Source: an uncultured Bacteroidota bacterium (lineage in GTDB: Bacteria > Bacteroidota > Bacteroidia > Bacteroidales > P3). Taken from it: a stretch of 64,000 nt of DNA. The stretch spans positions 37,853 to 101,852 of the forward strand of contig CACZWL010000008.1 in the NCBI GenBank assembly GCA_902784865.1. Direction: 5' to 3'. The notes under the pieces were generated by a model. It made no database searches and was not told the DNA's origin. It saw only the letters and a list, made by a program, of their open reading frames with translations. Shown in pieces: positions 60,795-64,000 of the stretch. Each line of letters opens with the position of its first letter. Position 1 is the first letter of the stretch. The translations under genes and the position numbers were made by a program.

Positions 60795-63700
60795 ATGAAA
60801 AAAATTACCACTTTCTTCGCGCTCTGCGCGGCGCTGCTGATACCGGCGGCGTTGCATGCGCAAGGCCTCTCGCTCCCCATCAATCAGGGGTTTGAGAATG
60901 GCATGGACGGTTGGACGATGGTCCGTGCTGACGGTTCCACTGGCACCACCTCGTCGTTCTCAGGCGATGTCAGTGCGGCACATGGCGGCAGTTCCGCGTT
61001 CAACTTTCACTACAATTATAACCCTCCGCAGTACCTTATTTCGCCCGAAATCGACGCGACGTCCGGTCCTGCTGATTTCACGTTCTGGTACGCGGCCGCC
61101 AGTTCTTCCTATCCTGAGTCGTTCAATGTAGGATATTCCACCACGACGAGCGATACCTCTGCCTTCACTTGGAGTCCGACAATCACCTACAACCAGTCGG
61201 TTTGGACCGAGTACACGCAGATGTTGCCCGCCGGCGTCAAGTATGTGGCCATCCGTTACACGGCTTATGACATGTTTTACCTCTATATCGACGATATCTA
61301 CCTGGGCGACCCACCCACCTGCTTCGCCGTCAGCGGTTTGACTGCCAGCAGCATCACAACCAGCGGCGCCACCATCTCGTGGACTGACGACGTGAACACC
61401 GGCGCCTCCTATGCGGTACGCTACTGGGCTGCCGGCAGCACCGACACCACTACCCTTGCAAACGTCAGCGACACTACTGTCGACCTAACGGACCTCAGCG
61501 CCGCGACGCTGTACGAATGGGAGGTCCGTGCCGTCTGTGGTTCCGACGACCACAGTTTCGCTGCCTACTCCAGTTTCTACACCGCGTGCGAAGTCATCAC
61601 GGAGTTCCCCTGGACCGAGACCTTCTCCACCCCGTGGACTGCAGTCGACGGTGGAATCGCCGCCCCCAGTTGCTGGACCGTCCTCGATGTCAACGGCGAT
61701 GGCGACCGATGGTTCTATACCTCCTCCGGCCTCAACGGTGGCAGCGCCAAAATCTACACCGACTTTCATTCGAGCAACAACGACTGGCTCATCACGCCCG
61801 CGTTCCAGCTCGACGGCAACAGGCTCCTCACCTTCTCCGCCCGCAACAGCAGCGCCACCACATCCGAACAGGACGAGATAGCAGTCTGGATCTCCGACGA
61901 GGACCTCGCCGACTTCACCCTGCCGCTCAACACCAGCGACCCCATCCCTGGCTTCACCTCTATCTTCCAGACCATCATCCCCATCGGCGATGCCGAAACG
62001 TATGAAGTCTCGCTCCAAGGCTACACCGGCACCCGCTACATAGCCTTTGTCCGCAAAGAGCCTCCTGCCAACGGTTGGAACCTCTACCTCGACGATGTCA
62101 CCGTCACCGTTCTCCCCGAGTGTTCCCGTCCCATTGTGTCCAACGTCGATGTCACCGTCGACCAGGCTGTCATCACCTGGACCTCTACGGGCACCGACTT
62201 CGTCGTCTCTTACAAGCCCGACACCGATACCACCTACATCGAGTCGACCGATTTCATTGCCGGCGACAGCAACTATTCCATCACCATCTCCGCCCTCTTG
62301 CCTAATACTAATTATGACTTCTACGTCACTGCCCTCTGCGGCGACGACAGTGTCTCCTCTCGCGCGGGCGCTTTCCTCACCCCCTGCCTGGCTATCGTCA
62401 ACGACAGCCTTCCCTGGACCGAGGGCTTCGAGTCGTACCCCGGCTCCTCCACAGCCTTTAATGCCGACTGCTACACGGTCCTCAACCGCTATAGCTCCTC
62501 CTATCCCAGCGTGACCAGCTCGTCCTCCTACGTCCACTCTGGCAACCAAGCCCTCTACGTGTATTCCTATGGCGGAGACCTGGCAACCATCGTCGCCCTG
62601 CCCAACTTCGAGGCAGCACCCGAAGAACTCATGCTCTCCTTCTGGCTCAGACGCAGTTCTTCCGGCGTGGGCGTCGAAGCGGGTATCATCAGCAACCTCG
62701 CCGACCCCTCCTCTTTCCAGCCCTTTGCCACCTGCATTCCCCAGCAGTCGAACACTTACCAGGAGTTCTCTGCAACCTTTGTCGGCGCCACTTCGGGCTA
62801 CATCGCCCTCCGCTACGTAGGCCCGAACTATAATTCTGTCTACATCGACGACATCACGGTCCAGGAACTCCCCAGCTGTACCGCCCCCAGCGCAATCGCC
62901 ATCTCTGACGTCACCACCGATGGTGCTACCCTCACCATCACCGATCCCAACGACGTCGGCCACTACTATGTCGTTTACGGCACCGATAGCGTCGAGGTCA
63001 ACGGCCAGACCTACGACTTTGCCGACCTCCTCTCTGGCACCACCTACAATGTGCGCGTCTACACTGTCTGCGGCGACTCCCTCTTAGGTCCCGTCTACGG
63101 CAGCTTCATGACCAATCTCGAGAGCGTTGACCTGCCCTACGCCACCGGCTTCGAAGTCGGGGATGACAGCGTCTGGACCTTCTTCAACGGCACCAACGCA
63201 TGGGCCATCGGCTCGGCCACCAATAACGGCGGCTCCCGCGCGCTCTACATCAGCAACGATAACGGCACCTCCAACTCGTACAGCAACGGTTCATCCACCG
63301 TCTCCTATGCCATCCGCGCCCTCAACCTCGAGAGCGCCGGTGAGTACGCCTACAGCTTCGACTGGAAGGGCAACGGCGAGAACGGCTACGACTACCTCCG
63401 CGCCTGGCTTGCGCCCGGCACCCCCACCGTGGTGGCCAACCAGCTCCCCAACGGCAGCACCAGCAGCTATACCGACGTCACCCCCACCGGCTGGACCGAC
63501 CTGGCCAACGGCCAGATGCAAGGCTCCTCCAACTGGCAGACCCAGGACGGCACCATCAACATCGCCGATGAAGGCACCTATTGCCTCGTCTTCATGTGGG
63601 TCAACGACGGCGGCGCCGGCTCCAACCCGCCGGCCGCCGTGGACAACGTTGCGTTCATGCGCAACACCTGCTCCCGTCCTGATGCCATCGTGGTCGACAG

Positions 63701-64000
63701 CACCGACACCGAGAATATCTATGTCCACTGGAATGCCGTCGAGGGTGTCAACGAATATGCCCTCACCGTCAACGGCGAAGTCCTCACCACCAGCGACACC
63801 AGCTTCACCATCGACAACCTCGCCCCCAACACCGCGTACTTCATCGCCCTGCGCAGCATCTGCGGCGGCGACGATACCTCGATGGCCGTCAGCACCAGCG
63901 CCCGCACCGCCTGCGCTGTCATCACCACCCTGCCCTGGACCGAGGGCTTCGAGAGCTACGGTGTCACCACCAGCCATTACAATATCCCCTGCTGGGACAA
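60795..64000 (+). CDS. Large secreted jelly-roll/Fn3 surface protein (3' end outside window)
   Basis: The frame is open from 60795 to the window end, giving at least 1,068 residues. A signal peptide (MKKITTFFALCAALLIPAAL) precedes repeated jelly-roll modules (LPINQGFENGMDGWTM; FPWTETFSTPWTAVDGG; LPWTEGFESYPGSS; LPYATGFEVGDDSVWTFFNG) alternating with Fn3-like domains (TTSGATISWTDDVNTG; DGATLTITDPND). The module at about 775-955 (WAIGSATNNGGSRALYIS) is a close relative of two modules in the C10 protease at 17050. The architecture predicts a T9SS sorting domain beyond 64,000, which cannot be seen. It is probably a surface adhesin. Confidence 0.85.
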   Translation, partial: MKKITTFFALCAALLIPAALHAQGLSLPINQGFENGMDGWTMVRADGSTGTTSSFSGDVSAAHGGSSAFNFHYNYNPPQYLISPEIDATSGPADFTFWYAAASSSYPESFNVGYSTTTSDTSAFTWSPTITYNQSVWTEYTQMLPAGVKYVAIRYTAYDMFYLYIDDIYLGDPPTCFAVSGLTASSITTSGATISWTDDVNTGASYAVRYWAAGSTDTTTLANVSDTTVDLTDLSAATLYEWEVRAVCGSDDHSFAAYSSFYTACEVITEFPWTETFSTPWTAVDGGIAAPSCWTVLDVNGDGDRWFYTSSGLNGGSAKIYTDFHSSNNDWLITPAFQLDGNRLLTFSARNSSATTSEQDEIAVWISDEDLADFTLPLNTSDPIPGFTSIFQTIIPIGDAETYEVSLQGYTGTRYIAFVRKEPPANGWNLYLDDVTVTVLPECSRPIVSNVDVTVDQAVITWTSTGTDFVVSYKPDTDTTYIESTDFIAGDSNYSITISALLPNTNYDFYVTALCGDDSVSSRAGAFLTPCLAIVNDSLPWTEGFESYPGSSTAFNADCYTVLNRYSSSYPSVTSSSSYVHSGNQALYVYSYGGDLATIVALPNFEAAPEELMLSFWLRRSSSGVGVEAGIISNLADPSSFQPFATCIPQQSNTYQEFSATFVGATSGYIALRYVGPNYNSVYIDDITVQELPSCTAPSAIAISDVTTDGATLTITDPNDVGHYYVVYGTDSVEVNGQTYDFADLLSGTTYNVRVYTVCGDSLLGPVYGSFMTNLESVDLPYATGFEVGDDSVWTFFNGTNAWAIGSATNNGGSRALYISNDNGTSNSYSNGSSTVSYAIRALNLESAGEYAYSFDWKGNGENGYDYLRAWLAPGTPTVVANQLPNGSTSSYTDVTPTGWTDLANGQMQGSSNWQTQDGTINIADEGTYCLVFMWVNDGGAGSNPPAAVDNVAFMRNTCSRPDAIVVDSTDTENIYVHWNAVEGVNEYALTVNGEVLTTSDTSFTIDNLAPNTAYFIALRSICGGDDTSMAVSTSARTACAVITTLPWTEGFESYGVTTSHYNIPCWD

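Overview
The window comes from a GC-rich member of the Bacteroidota, almost certainly the order Bacteroidales. Transcription starts carry the Bacteroidota -7 box (TAnnTTTG, mostly TATCTTTGC, TATATTTGC or TATTTTTGC) in front of most operons. Type IX secretion (T9SS) sorting domains end several very large proteins, and a fimbrillin-like lipoprotein, a GldA-like ATPase and an amidase with SPOR-like repeats fit the same group. A 3-aminobutyryl-CoA ammonia lyase, a CoA-transferase subunit and tryptophanase point to amino-acid fermentation. I cannot name a species.

Layout. 1-2.1 kb: a low-complexity secreted protein, a small HExxH membrane protein and a decayed flavodoxin-family gene. 2.1-10.9 kb: an accessory island of small, mostly AT-richer genes. 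It holds three paralogues of an unrecognised 'HATE' family, a second small family with one dead and two live copies, a UDG-like protein, a PLD-like protein, a KOW-like protein, and an overlapping RhuM-Fic / WYL regulator / exonuclease operon. Three island promoters share the same palindrome at identical spacing from the -7 box. 11.0-13.3 kb (minus): secreted protein, GtrA-like protein, aspartate aminotransferase. 13.4-16.8 kb: atoD and kal of lysine fermentation, interrupted by an AAA ATPase insertion that left a 96-bp duplicate of the atoD tail, plus a fragment of an EcoRI-type methylase. 17.0-21.1 kb (minus): a C10 cysteine protease with a T9SS tail. 21.4-26.1 kb (minus): a recA - membrane protein - rel - mazG operon. 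26.4-36.4 kb (minus): a 2,896-residue T9SS adhesin-like protein followed by xerC and hpf. 37.0-38.4 kb (minus): tnaA. 38.8-53.2 kb (plus): a 3,877-residue T9SS protein, a 68-residue protein and a fimbrillin/GLUG-like lipoprotein. 53.4-56.4 kb (minus): lptD and a MerR regulator. 56.4-60.4 kb (plus): amidase, gldA-like ATPase, pyrF, membrane protein. 60.8-64.0 kb (plus): the start of another T9SS-type protein, cut by the window edge.

The strongest candidates for something undescribed are (i) the island regulon defined by the palindrome promoters and its two unrecognised protein families, (ii) an interspersed intergenic element made of 9-bp and 11-bp iterated units ending in a conserved TTCGACTC box, found in five clear copies and one degraded copy, and (iii) the paired ATGTTAAA hairpins between the giant adhesin gene and tnaA. 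Function assignments come from reading the translated sequence by eye; no database search was run.
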